Source: Azophilus sp965221465 (lineage in GTDB: Bacteria; Pseudomonadota; Gammaproteobacteria; Pseudomonadales; Azotimanducaceae). From it: 64,000 nucleotides of DNA. The stretch covers positions 3,844,001-3,908,000 of the forward strand of contig OZ244892.1 in the NCBI GenBank assembly GCA_965221465.1. Reading direction: 5' to 3'. Shown in pieces: positions 1 to 8,519 of this stretch. The translations under genes were made by a program, and so were the position numbers. The notes beneath the pieces are model-generated. The model had not been told where the DNA came from and did no database searches. It was given only the letters and a program-made list of their open reading frames with translations. The first letter of the stretch is position 1. Every line of letters begins with the position of its first letter.

Positions 1-534
1 CTGGGGGTCGGTACCGGTTGGAACTTTATCGAATACGACAGCTTGAACGAAGATTTCAAGACCCGCGGACCTCGTCAGGTCGAACAAGTTGAAGTACTCG
101 AGCGTTTCTGGGCAGACCCGATCGTCAGTTATAGCGGCGACTACCATGAGATCGACCGCGCCGGCCTGAACCCTCTACCGAATCGGCAGATTCCCATCTG
201 GTTTGGCGGTTTTACCGACGTCGCGTTCAAGCGTGCCGCCCGAGTCGGCGACGGATTCATGTTCGGGGGGGCGCACGAATACAACGTCCGAGGCATTGAC
301 CGGGTCCGGCAATTCGTCAGCGAGACGGGTCGATCGGTGGATGCATTCGGGGTCGAGGCCTTCATCGATTTTCAGGATCGGGAGCATTGGCAATCGTGCG
401 CGGACGACCTGGCCGGATTGGACGTCGATTACCTGTCGATGCGCACCATCACTCAGGATGGCCAGGGATTGGAAAACCCGCAGTCCCATATTCGAGCGCT
501 GGAGGCGTTTGCCAACGAGGTCGACTTCGGATGA
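1..534 (+). CDS. LLM-class flavin/F420-dependent oxidoreductase, 3' part
   Basis: The frame is open from base 1, so the 5' end lies outside the window and only the last 177 residues are present. The visible part has the features of bacterial luciferase-like (LLM) TIM-barrel oxidoreductases: an early GVGTGWN stretch, a helix of the type RTRG...EQVEVLERFW, the PIVSYSGDYHEI strand, and the motif IPIWFGGFTDVAFKRAARVGDGF that contributes to the flavin or F420 site. Such enzymes use FMN or F420 to oxidise small organic substrates; the substrate cannot be read from this fragment. A palindromic repeat copy begins 17 bases after the stop. The family call is firm; the cofactor and substrate are not assigned. 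Confidence 0.85.
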   Translation: MGVGTGWNFIEYDSLNEDFKTRGPRQVEQVEVLERFWADPIVSYSGDYHEIDRAGLNPLPNRQIPIWFGGFTDVAFKRAARVGDGFMFGGAHEYNVRGIDRVRQFVSETGRSVDAFGVEAFIDFQDREHWQSCADDLAGLDVDYLSMRTITQDGQGLENPQSHIRALEAFANEVDFG

Positions 535-550
535 AGAATCCGGGTCTGAC

Positions 551-640
551 CCGCATCCCTCACCAACTTCCTGCTGCGGACGTCGATGCACCCACCCCGA
601 GCCTCGACCCCTCGCGAAGAATGTTGGTGAGAATTTCGGG
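551..640 (+). repeat. palindromic repeat family 1, copy R1
   Basis: An imperfect palindrome of about 90 bases. The left arm carries CTCACCAACTTCCTGC and the right arm ends in TGTTGGTGAGAATTTCGGG. The middle contains CTGCTGCGGACGTCGATGCA, which matches the other copies. This copy is in the orientation I call A (shared with the copy at 45585) and lies directly after the stop of the oxidoreductase. Confidence 0.75.
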
Positions 641-806
641 CTAAAGGCGCTTGCCCTAATCGATACTTGCGCTCTGAATCAGCGCGAGTCTTTCCTCTAG
701 TTCTACTATGATTGCGCTGAGGTGTAGCTTCCTCAACCGATATGAGAGCACTTAACGCGCTACACGGCGAACGTGCTGGACTGCAATGAACTTGGAGATT
801 TTTGCC

Positions 807-1637
807 ATGCCAGACTGGCTTATTCCGTCGTTCGTCGGCGGATTGTCCACCATCGTGGTTATGGTGTCTGTTCTATTGGTGCGAAACCGCCGGTCGCTGC
901 TCACATACCACATGACTCACGAGAGAATTGGTATTTCCACAGTCGACGAAATCCACGGCGAGGTGTCCGTGACAGTAGGCGGCAATCAGATGCAGAACCT
1001 CTACCTCAGTAATGTATGGCTCGTGAATCGCAGCATACGAGATATTGAAAATCTAGAGGTGAAGATCATCTCTGGAAATAACGATATGCAGCTGATGAGT
1101 GAACAGACGTACATTGAAGGAACCGCCAACGGCCTGGAACACACTACCGAGTATCGGGAAATTGTGAATCAATTGCTTCAGTCAATTGAAGCAAGCCAAC
1201 GGGCAAATGCCGCTGGCGACAATGCAACGGCAAGTGAGATCAACTCGTCCCAAGCCGCGAATTGGCGAAATTATCTAACACAGCGTTGGTATGAAGTGCC
1301 AGTGCTGAATAGAGGCCAGACCATCCGTTTCACTTACCTGACGAACGTACAAACTAACGTGTCACCACTAATCGTTGTCGAATGCCAGAAGGCGGGCGTC
1401 CAAGTGAAGTTCAAGCAGCCATATCAGCCCGTGTGGCATTTGTGGGGTGTTCCTCTCATACAGGCAAACCTCAGTGGGATGGTCATCGGACTGATTGTCT
1501 GGGTTTACCTAATCAATTCGCTAACATCTGTCTGGCTTGCGGCGCTTCTGTGTTTGCTTATCGGATTCTTCGGCAACGTCCCCGGCGCGTCCATGATCAG
1601 ACTGTACTGGTGGGTTCGCAAGCGCTTGATCGGATAA
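807..1637 (+). CDS. Membrane protein of unknown function
   Basis: I do not recognise this family. The 276-residue product starts with a hydrophobic helix (about residues 4-24) and ends with two more hydrophobic stretches (about residues 215-255) and a basic tail (RLYWWVRKRLIG). The part between is polar, about 190 residues, and looks like a soluble beta-rich or mixed domain. I chose the ATG at 807 because a GGAG Shine-Dalgarno lies at 794-797; an in-frame ATG at 786 would add seven residues and has no such site. Base composition is visibly lower in GC than the core genes, in line with acquired DNA. It stands alone between the oxidoreductase and a mobile-element remnant. Confidence 0.7.
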   Translation: MPDWLIPSFVGGLSTIVVMVSVLLVRNRRSLLTYHMTHERIGISTVDEIHGEVSVTVGGNQMQNLYLSNVWLVNRSIRDIENLEVKIISGNNDMQLMSEQTYIEGTANGLEHTTEYREIVNQLLQSIEASQRANAAGDNATASEINSSQAANWRNYLTQRWYEVPVLNRGQTIRFTYLTNVQTNVSPLIVVECQKAGVQVKFKQPYQPVWHLWGVPLIQANLSGMVIGLIVWVYLINSLTSVWLAALLCLLIGFFGNVPGASMIRLYWWVRKRLIG

Positions 1638-1869
1638 TACCTCAGCCGACCATCGCTAATGGAGGACTCACCGTCAGTCCTGTTGGAATGACTGCTGAAA
1701 ACCTACCTGGGAGTGCGTTCTGCGCAACCAGCACCCCAGTCCAACTGATTGCTGATCGGAATGCCGCATCGTCGCGTCTCCAAGAGTTCAAGGAAAGCCG
1801 CGATTTAGAGAGGCCTGCTGAGTCAAGGAGGGAACTGCGGCCGCCATCGCCACTACCGGAGGACACGAC

Positions 1870-2034
1870 ATGACCCCACCGACCTATGCCGGCCGGACTG
1901 CCACGTGCCGACAACGGTCGAACTTGCCGCATGGATGGCCGTGGCCGAACCGCGGCATCCCGGTGCTCAACCTCGCGGTCATGGACCCGCGCACCGCCTG
2001 CGAGCGGCTGCGGGACATCCTCCGCGCCCGCTGA
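1870..2034 (+). CDS. Small unknown reading frame in the mobile remnant
   Basis: A 54-codon frame starts with an ATGA that overlaps the end of an upstream open frame (stop at 1871-1873), an arrangement typical of translational coupling. The last half reads IPVLNLAVMDPRTACERLRD, which looks like real protein sequence and not a random frame. I cannot name the family. It is probably a broken piece of the same element as the ATPase that follows. Whether it is expressed is unknown. Confidence 0.25.
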   Translation: MTPPTYAGRTATCRQRSNLPHGWPWPNRGIPVLNLAVMDPRTACERLRDILRAR

Positions 2035-2163
2035 TTCCTGATTCGTAGAACTAGAGCCTTGCGGGGTCGGGCGAACGCCCGGCGGACCGGAGGGAGGCGC
2101 GGCCATGCCCGAGGGCAGCTCGGACGACGACCCACCGTTCTAGACGGTCCATCCGTCCTCCCC

Positions 2164-2198
2164 GGGACCGGCGCTTTGGCGCCGTCCCCCCTTTTTTG
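2164..2198 (+). terminator. Possible rho-independent terminator
   Basis: GGGACCGGCGC pairs with GCGCCGTCCC (one bulged base) around a TTTG loop and is followed directly by CCCTTTTTTG. The shape fits an intrinsic terminator on the plus strand, after the small frame at 1870-2034. Confidence 0.4.
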
Positions 2199-2516
2199 CT
2201 GCCGGCTTCGAGTCGCCACGCTGCAGAAGCGAGAGGGCGGCTTGCGCGGGGGGCGTTCCGGCCACAGGGTAGAGCGAGCATGTCCCACCGCACCGGCAGC
2301 ATCTTCGACCGTGGGGCCCTCCTGGTCCGCGACTTCGTCACGCCTTCCTCGCCATGCCGTCGGCGCCAACATCGGAAGGGGGTGGCGCCTACGACCCCGC
2401 CGGGGCCGCTCGCCAAGGCGGGCGTTGTCTCGCCGCGCAAGGCCCTTGTTGTTTCTCACACAAGTTCATTAGAAGCCCAGGGTCATTTCACCCATTGACC
2501 CATGAGCGAATGAACG

Positions 2517-2615
2517 ATGGTGATGGAACAAAGCAAGAAATCCCAAGTTGTTTCCCCACGACCCGAACCGCCCCCCTCGCCACTGGCCCTGCGCAAGTTC
2601 CAGGAGAAAATCTGA
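2517..2615 (+). CDS. 32-residue frame coupled to the ATPase gene
   Basis: The frame ends in TGATG, so its stop overlaps the ATG of the downstream ATPase gene. Its last residues read SPLALRKFQEKI. It may be the surviving C-terminal piece of a transposase that once preceded the ATPase, or only a leader that couples translation. There is no independent evidence that it is made. Confidence 0.2.
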   Translation: MVMEQSKKSQVVSPRPEPPPSPLALRKFQEKI

Positions 2616-3388
2616 TGTATCAACGCCACTTCGCCTTCACCCGTATGCCCTTCGAAACCCTCCCCGAAACCGACGAACTGTTCCCATCCAACGCCCGACG
2701 CGAGGCCGAGGCCCGACTCGCCCATCTCATCGAACTCAAGGGCATCGGCCTGCTCACCGGCGAGGTCGGCTCCGGCAAAACCACCGTCTGCCGACGCGTC
2801 ACCGCCAACCTCCATCCCGGTCTCCACCGTGTCTTCTACGTCTCGCTGACCACCGGCAACGTCCTCGACATGTACAAATCCATCGCCTGGGAACCCGGCC
2901 TGCCCACCGAACGCTCCCGCGCCACCGCCTACCGCGCCATCCGCGCCGAAATCTCCCGACTCGCCATCGAAGCCAAGCAACTCCCCGTCCTCATCGTCGA
3001 CGAGGCCCATCATCTGCGAAACGATGTCCTCGAAGACCTGCGCCTCCTCGCAAACTTCGCCATGGACTCCGAAAACCGACTCTGCCTGATCCTCGTCGGA
3101 CTCACCGAACTGCGACGCCGACTCACCATGGCCGTGCACGAATCGTTGTGCCAGCGCCTCGTCGTCCGACACCACCTCACCGGCCTCGAGCGCGACGAGG
3201 TCAACGCCTATCTCACCCATCGACTGCACCTCGCCGGCTGCGAGCTGCCCCTGTTCGAACCACCCGCCGTCGACGCCCTGCTCCAGAGCACCCGCGGCCT
3301 GCACCTGCCTGGCGGAGGAGGCATACGTCGTGGGCAAGGTAATGTGGACCGTCCGGAGCGTATGATTGCGTCCGTGACACGGACTTAG
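2615..3388 (+). CDS. ExeA/TniB-type AAA ATPase, C-terminally truncated
   Basis: A 257-residue P-loop ATPase of the kind that assists Mu/Tn7-like and IS-type transposases (ExeA/TniB/IstB-like). It opens with the family pattern MYQRHFAFTRMPFETLPETD and has Walker A GEVGSGKT at residues 49-56 and Walker B LIVDEAHH around 126-133, followed by sensor-like LCLILVG. Similarity ends after residue ~232 (STRGLHLP); family members continue with a helical lid domain there. The last 25 residues are read from unrelated, lower-GC DNA, so the gene is probably a remnant. The ATG at 2615 was chosen over upstream starts because of AGGAGA at 2602-2607. Confidence 0.65.
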   Translation: MYQRHFAFTRMPFETLPETDELFPSNARREAEARLAHLIELKGIGLLTGEVGSGKTTVCRRVTANLHPGLHRVFYVSLTTGNVLDMYKSIAWEPGLPTERSRATAYRAIRAEISRLAIEAKQLPVLIVDEAHHLRNDVLEDLRLLANFAMDSENRLCLILVGLTELRRRLTMAVHESLCQRLVVRHHLTGLERDEVNAYLTHRLHLAGCELPLFEPPAVDALLQSTRGLHLPGGGGIRRGQGNVDRPERMIASVTRT

Positions 3389-3843
3389 ACTCGCTACACT
3401 CGCTGCCAAGAATCGAGGTGTCAACGGCCAATTGCCGGAAACTAGCCGTTCCCTAGCCAACACCGCACCGCTCATGCAATTGTTCCGTTAGTCCTTTGGC
3501 TCGTGAAAACGAGTATCATTGGGGCCAAAATTGAAATTTGGGTGGAAGGGAGAACCACTTTGATCCAGGAATAGCACTTCGGCGGAACTGTTGGCTAAGC
3601 TGGAACTAGGTAGGTGGTTGAGACTGGGGATGTGGCCTTTTCGAGAAGTTGTGTCACCGCGACCATAAGCCGCTCGACGGACAGAAAAGTTGTACGAAAT
3701 ACATAGAGGATCGTCTAGAATTCGATTCACTTGGGGACGATTGATTGCATGCGAGGAACGCTGCGGACTTGCCTCCGCGAGTGTGGTTAACTCTGTATGA
3801 ATATAGTAGAAACAAATTGGTGAACAAGACTTAGACTTTTTTG
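3389..3843 (+). other. Non-coding, AT-richer stretch before the defence module
   Basis: About 455 bases with no reading frame that I can defend. Composition changes from the GC-rich transposon remnant to AT-rich DNA that continues into the ATPase gene at 3844. It probably holds the module's promoter, but I could not settle on a clear -35/-10 pair. Confidence 0.4.
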
Positions 3844-5727
3844 ATGGAAGCAGCAACACAAAGCTCCGGAGAGTCCGCTCAGCTTGAGAAGACAATCCGC
3901 GAAGGAGCTGACAGAAGTGAAGCGGTAGAGACAACGCTCGCGACGAGCGAGCGGATTATCGCCCGGGTTACGGATGGGATATACCGTGAGCCGTGGGCCG
4001 CATTTCGTGAGTTGGTTGCGAATGCGTACGATGCGGACGCATCACATGTGATCATTGAGACCGGGCAGCCGGATTTTCAGCGGATGACCGTGCGGGATGA
4101 TGGGATAGGAATGTCCCCTAAAACTCTTGCATACATACTGAAAAACATCGGCGGCAGCTCAAAGCGGACTTCTGCGGGAGCAGAGTTGAACACGGTGGAC
4201 CCGGACGCTCCAGATGTCAGTCCAGGGGGACGGCCGCTCATAGGCAAGATTGGAATCGGAATGTTCGCTGTTGCTCAGTTGACACAGCACTTCCAGATTA
4301 TCACAAAGGCCGCTGGGGAAAAGTACAGGCTGTCTGCGACAGTAAAGCTTCGCACGCATGATGAAGAGGATATTAAAAAAAATAAAAAGGATTACGTAGC
4401 TGGTAAAGTCATCATCGTATCTGAGAAAGTGCCCAACGAGGATATAGATTCGCACGGGACTTCGGTTGTTCTTTACCAACTGCGCGACGAAATCCGCAGA
4501 ACCCTACAAAGCGTCAGGCGTTGGGAGGCAGCCTCGGTACAGGCTGCGGATGGGCAGGCTGTATCAAAGCCGCCCAAGTATCATATCGGTAACTCCATTA
4601 ATGGACATCATTGCGAGCCAAATCTACCATGGAAAGAGACAGATGATGCTAAGAAGAGGTTTCATCGCTTCTTTGAAGTCAGCAGTAGTGCGACTGGGAG
4701 ATCCGGCAAGTCGGCTAATTTGGAACATTTCGACGAATACCTGCGGCTAATATGGAAGCTGAGTCTCTCACTACCCCTGAGTTACATCGGTAAACATCCA
4801 TTCGATTTTGATGGGTCGGACGAACTGCATTTCCTGAAGTTTCCAGAAGGGGATGGACAAGCGGAGAGTATCGATCTCTCTCCGGCGGAGACACTACGTG
4901 AACATCTAGAATTACAAGCTAGCACCGACCAAGTTGGAAAGTGTTTCTCGGTAACATTGGATGGAGTTGAGCTTAGGTGCCCGATAAAGCTTTCCAGGGA
5001 GTTAGTCGCTAAATCACGCGTTGGCTCTCCCGTGATAATCGTAGGACGTCAGGAAAATCCTTTCGACCAGAGTGACCTTGAGCGGGCAGGTGGCCGTTTG
5101 TCCTTCGAGGCCTACTTGTATTGGAATAGCCGAATCGTACCAAAGGAGACTTCAGGGGTCTTGATCCGTATTAGAGGGGCAAGCGGCACGCTTTTTGAGC
5201 GCACATTTCTGAACTATCTGGTTTCAGAACAGACTAGGCTTAGACAAATAACAGCAGAGATATTTGTCCACGAGGGACTGGACAGTGCCATCAATATAGA
5301 CCGCGAGTCATTCAACTACAGCCATCCTCATTTTTTGTTTATTCAACGATGGCTGCACACGGCGCTGCGCCTTCTTGTGAATCGACTCAAAGGCATAGCA
5401 AAGGCAGACTTAGAACGAGACAAAGCCGAACAGAGTGATGAGACATTGAGATACGCCCTGAAGGTTTGGAATCGGCGCCTTGGGGACGACGCGGACCCAC
5501 CTTTCGGTGAAGAGCCGATCATTACTGTACCAAGTGAAGTTGGGGATGTGAGCCTAGAATGGCCGACAGAGCAGATTTTCACCCGAAAAGGAAAACCAGT
5601 TGGGCCAATTAGAATTAGTGCTCTCGCGGCAGTACTGGAGGCATACAATGTGTTGTCCACGTTAAGTATCGAGGACCGCGTCCAGATCATCAGGGATATT
5701 CTGGGCATCCCAGAATTAGACGGATAA
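3844..5727 (+). CDS. Hsp90/MORC-like GHKL ATPase, putative defence protein
   Basis: A 627-residue protein with a GHKL (Hsp90/MutL/MORC-type) ATPase domain at the N-terminus. Motif N is ELVANAYDADA (E56, N60, D63), motif G1 is RDDGIGM (D86, G87, G89) and motif G2 is GKIGIGMFAV (residues 134-143). The lid holds NIGGSSKRT (101-109). The rest is a long region that I cannot assign, rich in charged helices at residues 495-540. Three bases separate it from the next gene, so the two form an operon. GHKL ATPases beside C5-methylases and Vsr nucleases are known from MutL/MORC-type restriction-like systems, which is why I read this as the motor of a defence module. ATG 3844 directly follows a TTG at 3841 that could also serve. 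Composition is low-GC, as in the rest of the module. Confidence 0.75.
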   Translation: MEAATQSSGESAQLEKTIREGADRSEAVETTLATSERIIARVTDGIYREPWAAFRELVANAYDADASHVIIETGQPDFQRMTVRDDGIGMSPKTLAYILKNIGGSSKRTSAGAELNTVDPDAPDVSPGGRPLIGKIGIGMFAVAQLTQHFQIITKAAGEKYRLSATVKLRTHDEEDIKKNKKDYVAGKVIIVSEKVPNEDIDSHGTSVVLYQLRDEIRRTLQSVRRWEAASVQAADGQAVSKPPKYHIGNSINGHHCEPNLPWKETDDAKKRFHRFFEVSSSATGRSGKSANLEHFDEYLRLIWKLSLSLPLSYIGKHPFDFDGSDELHFLKFPEGDGQAESIDLSPAETLREHLELQASTDQVGKCFSVTLDGVELRCPIKLSRELVAKSRVGSPVIIVGRQENPFDQSDLERAGGRLSFEAYLYWNSRIVPKETSGVLIRIRGASGTLFERTFLNYLVSEQTRLRQITAEIFVHEGLDSAINIDRESFNYSHPHFLFIQRWLHTALRLLVNRLKGIAKADLERDKAEQSDETLRYALKVWNRRLGDDADPPFGEEPIITVPSEVGDVSLEWPTEQIFTRKGKPVGPIRISALAAVLEAYNVLSTLSIEDRVQIIRDILGIPELDG

Positions 5728-5730
5728 CCG

Positions 5731-6924
5731 ATGGCGTCTGAAGACTCCGGTGGGAAGTGGTCCGATGGCGTTTTGCCTGCGCAGATTGATGAGCCGGCTG
5801 TACCGGTAGAGTTAAATAAACTGCTGCCCTGGCACACTCCACGTAAGCAGCTAGTTCGTGAAAAGCAATGGATCTACTTTGCGCGTCGGTTGATCAAGAA
5901 CGAACTAGGGCGTCCAGGGTTGCCACAAGAAGGCGATGTTCAACCTGAGGTCAAGTACCTGACACTTCCCGGTATCGACTACCTTGACGTAAAGCAGCTT
6001 GGAGAAGAATGTAAAGGACTACAGTGTAGCTTGACGAGTACGGGCTTCCAAGCGGGAGGTGAGGGAAACCGTGAGGCCGCGAGAGCCAAAGTGAGAGAAC
6101 AGTCTTTAGTGGATGCAGGTACTATAACTGTAAAATCGCACACGTTTCCAAGGCGATTCGAGGATATCGTACAAGTGAACGGTTCGGCATACAGGGACCT
6201 AAAGTCTCGCGGGCCTTTCCACATCGTAAACGTTGACGCATGTGGGTCCGTCGCTTCCCCCGGAGCAGCGCATAAAAACCGGCTGATCGACGCAGTGTAC
6301 CGGATTGTGGAATTGCAACTCGAACTCAAGAAGGGGCGGTGGTTGCTGTTTGTAACAGCGGACGTTCGGCCCGAGTCCCTAGCGCCCGAGACATTAAACA
6401 AACTCTGTGAAGCGATTTACAAAAACGCAGATGAGAACGACGTTTTTCGAAATACGGCGCTGCCGCTTTTGGACTCAAGCGCAGAAGACATACGGGAGGC
6501 GGTGCAAGATGCTTCGGAGGAAGCGGGGACAAAATTTCTGCAGCTATTTGGACTGGGGATGGCGAAGTGGATTCTTCATCTTGCGCGCCAGAAAGATTGG
6601 GATATGCAGACCCATCATCCGTATTGCTATTCCACGATGCCGAGTAGCGACGAGACGCCTTCTATGGTGTGCCTAGCATTCGAATTCCTACCGCCGCCAC
6701 CAGGATTGCCCGACCTGTTTCAGGTTGCGCAGGCGCAACCTGCGCCGGGTCCGCAGCATGAGGATACGTCGATTCGCGCTGCCAAAAAAATAAGGGATAT
6801 GGCGAATGCGGATTCGCAAATCAACACGGACGAATCGCTTCGTGTCCGGATGGTGGAAAAGCTGCGGCGTTTGCTAGAAGAGGCAGGTTACGAACAGGCA
6901 GTTTTAGCTGACATCGGAGCATGA
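5731..6924 (+). CDS. Unknown protein of the Hsp90-like ATPase/Dcm/Vsr module
   Basis: A 397-residue protein that I cannot name. Visible features are a basic N-terminal segment TPRKQLVREKQW (residues 36-47), a strand-turn LPGIDYLDVKQL (79-90), a hydrophobic strand FHIVNVDACGS (163-173) and another, RWLLFVTADVRPES (203-216). The alternation suggests a Rossmann-like alpha/beta core, vaguely like the three-Cys-partner/methyltransferase-like proteins of defence islands, but no clear AdoMet glycine loop is present. The C-terminus (from ~340) is Pro/Ala-rich and then helical. It follows the ATPase after three bases, so both are likely co-expressed. Its 3' end overlaps the convergent methyltransferase gene by 37 bases. 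Confidence 0.6.
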   Translation: MASEDSGGKWSDGVLPAQIDEPAVPVELNKLLPWHTPRKQLVREKQWIYFARRLIKNELGRPGLPQEGDVQPEVKYLTLPGIDYLDVKQLGEECKGLQCSLTSTGFQAGGEGNREAARAKVREQSLVDAGTITVKSHTFPRRFEDIVQVNGSAYRDLKSRGPFHIVNVDACGSVASPGAAHKNRLIDAVYRIVELQLELKKGRWLLFVTADVRPESLAPETLNKLCEAIYKNADENDVFRNTALPLLDSSAEDIREAVQDASEEAGTKFLQLFGLGMAKWILHLARQKDWDMQTHHPYCYSTMPSSDETPSMVCLAFEFLPPPPGLPDLFQVAQAQPAPGPQHEDTSIRAAKKIRDMANADSQINTDESLRVRMVEKLRRLLEEAGYEQAVLADIGA

Positions 6925-7937
6925 GACTGGACGGCACTCGTATTACAAGGAATTTCGAGCGCTGACCGGATGGAATGGGCGACAGCTCGCGCCAGAGGTG
7001 GTGGAACTGCCTCACTAACTTGGTCAATTTGCGCAGAAAGTGTCCCTTCAAGAACATAGTTGTCCGGAAAGCCCTGGAGCTTCAAAGCTTCAAAGACGCT
7101 GAGCCGACGCATACCACTCGGATGTACGTGGACTTCACGGTGTCCGTAGGAGACGGTAATGCTTGGCTTGTCCCAAGCGAGCGTTTTGAAGCTCCTTGTA
7201 GACGTCTTCCCCTCCGCAAGTGTTCCGTCCAAAAACTTACGTGACCGAGGCATCATGCACCAATGGTTCTCGTGAAACGGGATTGCGTTTCTGTCGATAT
7301 CGGGATTGAAATAGACTGGCTTCGGAAAGTCACGAATGGCGTCTGAGACAGTTTTATGCTGTCCATTACCGCTCGGGGCTGACCAGCGTTCCATCGCGCG
7401 TGTGCATCTGGGAAAGGCTACTAGAAACAATCGGCGACGGTGTTGTGGTACAGAGTGCGAGGCGGCATCGGCGAAGAATACGCTAACGTCAAATGCATTC
7501 CTCTCCAAGCGTTTAATCTCACGGTCAAGCAGGCGGCCACGTTGGTAATTCTTCAATTCGGGTACGTTTTCCATAAGCATGAATTGAAGAGGGTTCCTGT
7601 AACGATGGAAGCATAATGCCAAGGAGAAAAAACGACGGACTAGCATGCTGCGAGGGTCGTCGGATGAGGAAGACCTGTTTGCGCGCGAGAACGACTGGCA
7701 GGGAGGACCGCCGATTACGCCCGTCGGAATGAATTTACTGCCATTATGGCAGTCTATATCCGGGAACTTAATTGTTCGCAGATCAGCGACATGCCCGCGG
7801 CTCACTCCCTTGCGGTTGCGATTCCAGGAACGAATCGAGTGAGGACGTACATCGTAGGCTAGGCCAATGTTGAAACCAGAGTGCTCGAAGCCTAGGTCCA
7901 ACCCTCCGCAGCCAGCGTACAGGGAAAGAAGCACCAC
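6888..7937 (-). CDS. dcm: DNA (cytosine-5-)-methyltransferase
   Basis: A 349-residue C5-cytosine DNA methyltransferase. Motif I is LYAGCGGLDLGF (6-17), motif IV is GGPPCQSFSRA with the catalytic Cys at 80, motif VI is MENVP (122-126), motif VIII is PQHRRRLFLVAF (164-175) and motif X appears as SEAVPPPLARAVA near the end. All key positions look intact, so it is probably active. The target-recognition region is short; the target sequence cannot be read from it. The start is a GTG-GTG pair at 7937. It is convergent with the two-gene ATPase operon and divergent from the vsr remnant, the usual company for a Dcm whose deaminated product (T:G) is repaired by Vsr. Confidence 0.9.
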   Translation of the reverse strand: MVLLSLYAGCGGLDLGFEHSGFNIGLAYDVRPHSIRSWNRNRKGVSRGHVADLRTIKFPDIDCHNGSKFIPTGVIGGPPCQSFSRANRSSSSDDPRSMLVRRFFSLALCFHRYRNPLQFMLMENVPELKNYQRGRLLDREIKRLERNAFDVSVFFADAASHSVPQHRRRLFLVAFPRCTRAMERWSAPSGNGQHKTVSDAIRDFPKPVYFNPDIDRNAIPFHENHWCMMPRSRKFLDGTLAEGKTSTRSFKTLAWDKPSITVSYGHREVHVHPSGMRRLSVFEALKLQGFPDNYVLEGTLSAQIDQVSEAVPPPLARAVAHSIRSALEIPCNTSAVQSHAPMSAKTACS

Positions 7938-8111
7938 GCGTTACCTCTAAGTTTTTGAAATACTAGCACACTACAGGATGGGTTGGGGATCCGCGGTGGC
8001 GGGTGTGCAGTACGGTACGCTCGCACGCGGGAACCCGGCTACCAGTTCGCGCTCGTGAAACAAGGTACGAACCTCGTAGCATATACTAATCGGAGAGATT
8101 ACAAGAATAGA

Positions 8112-8519
8112 ACGGCCGATATCGTAAGCACAGAGCGAAGGAGCGAAATCATGCGGGGGATTCGGTCGACGGGGACGAAGCCAGAAATGGTTGTGCGCCG
8201 ACTGCTTCACTCGATGGGCTACCGTTACAGATTGCATGTAGCTGGGCTACCCGGTCAACCAGATATCGTGTTCCCATCGCGTCGCAAGATCATCGAGGTG
8301 CGTGGTTTTTTTGGCATCAGCACGATGACGCAGCGTGTCGAATCACCGAGCAACCAAAAGTCAACCGGAACTATTGGCTGCCGAAATTGAAACGAAATGT
8401 TGAGAGCGACGCAAGAAATCAGAGCATTGGGAAGGGTCACTCTGGTGTTGTGGGAGTGTGCCGTGCTGGCTGGACCGGGATTTTTGGAGGAAGGAGTCAA
8501 CTTTCTTGGTGGTGTGTGA
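8112..8519 (+). pseudogene. vsr: Very-short-patch repair endonuclease Vsr, frameshifted
   Basis: Vsr nicks T:G mismatches made by deamination of 5-methylcytosine. The frame starting near 8112 reads the family N-terminus (TADIVSTERRSEIMRGIRS, TKPEMVVRRLLHSMGYRYRL, PDIVFP). After the strand KIIEVRGFF a one-base loss in a seven-T run (8306-8312) moves the reading to frame +2, where WHQHDDAACR (the conserved WH and Zn-ligand region) and YWLPKLKRNV continue. A second shift near 8425 returns to the first frame for LVLWECAVL up to a stop at 8517-8519. As written, the first frame stops at 8388. No ATG/GTG lies at the expected start. The two changes could be genuine decay or assembly errors at homopolymers. 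Confidence 0.75.

Larger units (their letters stand above)
1870..3310 (+). mobile_element. Remnant of a transposon-like element
   Basis: This block is very GC-rich compared with its neighbours and holds two short overlapping reading frames, a hairpin with a T tract, and an ExeA/TniB-type ATPase gene whose 3' end is lost. ATPases of this kind normally accompany a DDE transposase; no catalytic transposase domain remains here. Similarity to the ATPase family stops around 3310, where the composition drops sharply, so I put the right edge there. The left edge is a guess based on composition and on the ATGA-coupled frame at 1870. No terminal inverted repeats were identified. Confidence 0.4.

Noticed and set aside
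3488..3934. 148-codon open frame on the minus strand before the ATPase gene
   Set aside because: It overlaps the start of a well-supported gene, has no ribosome-binding site and no recognisable protein features; composition suggests non-coding DNA.
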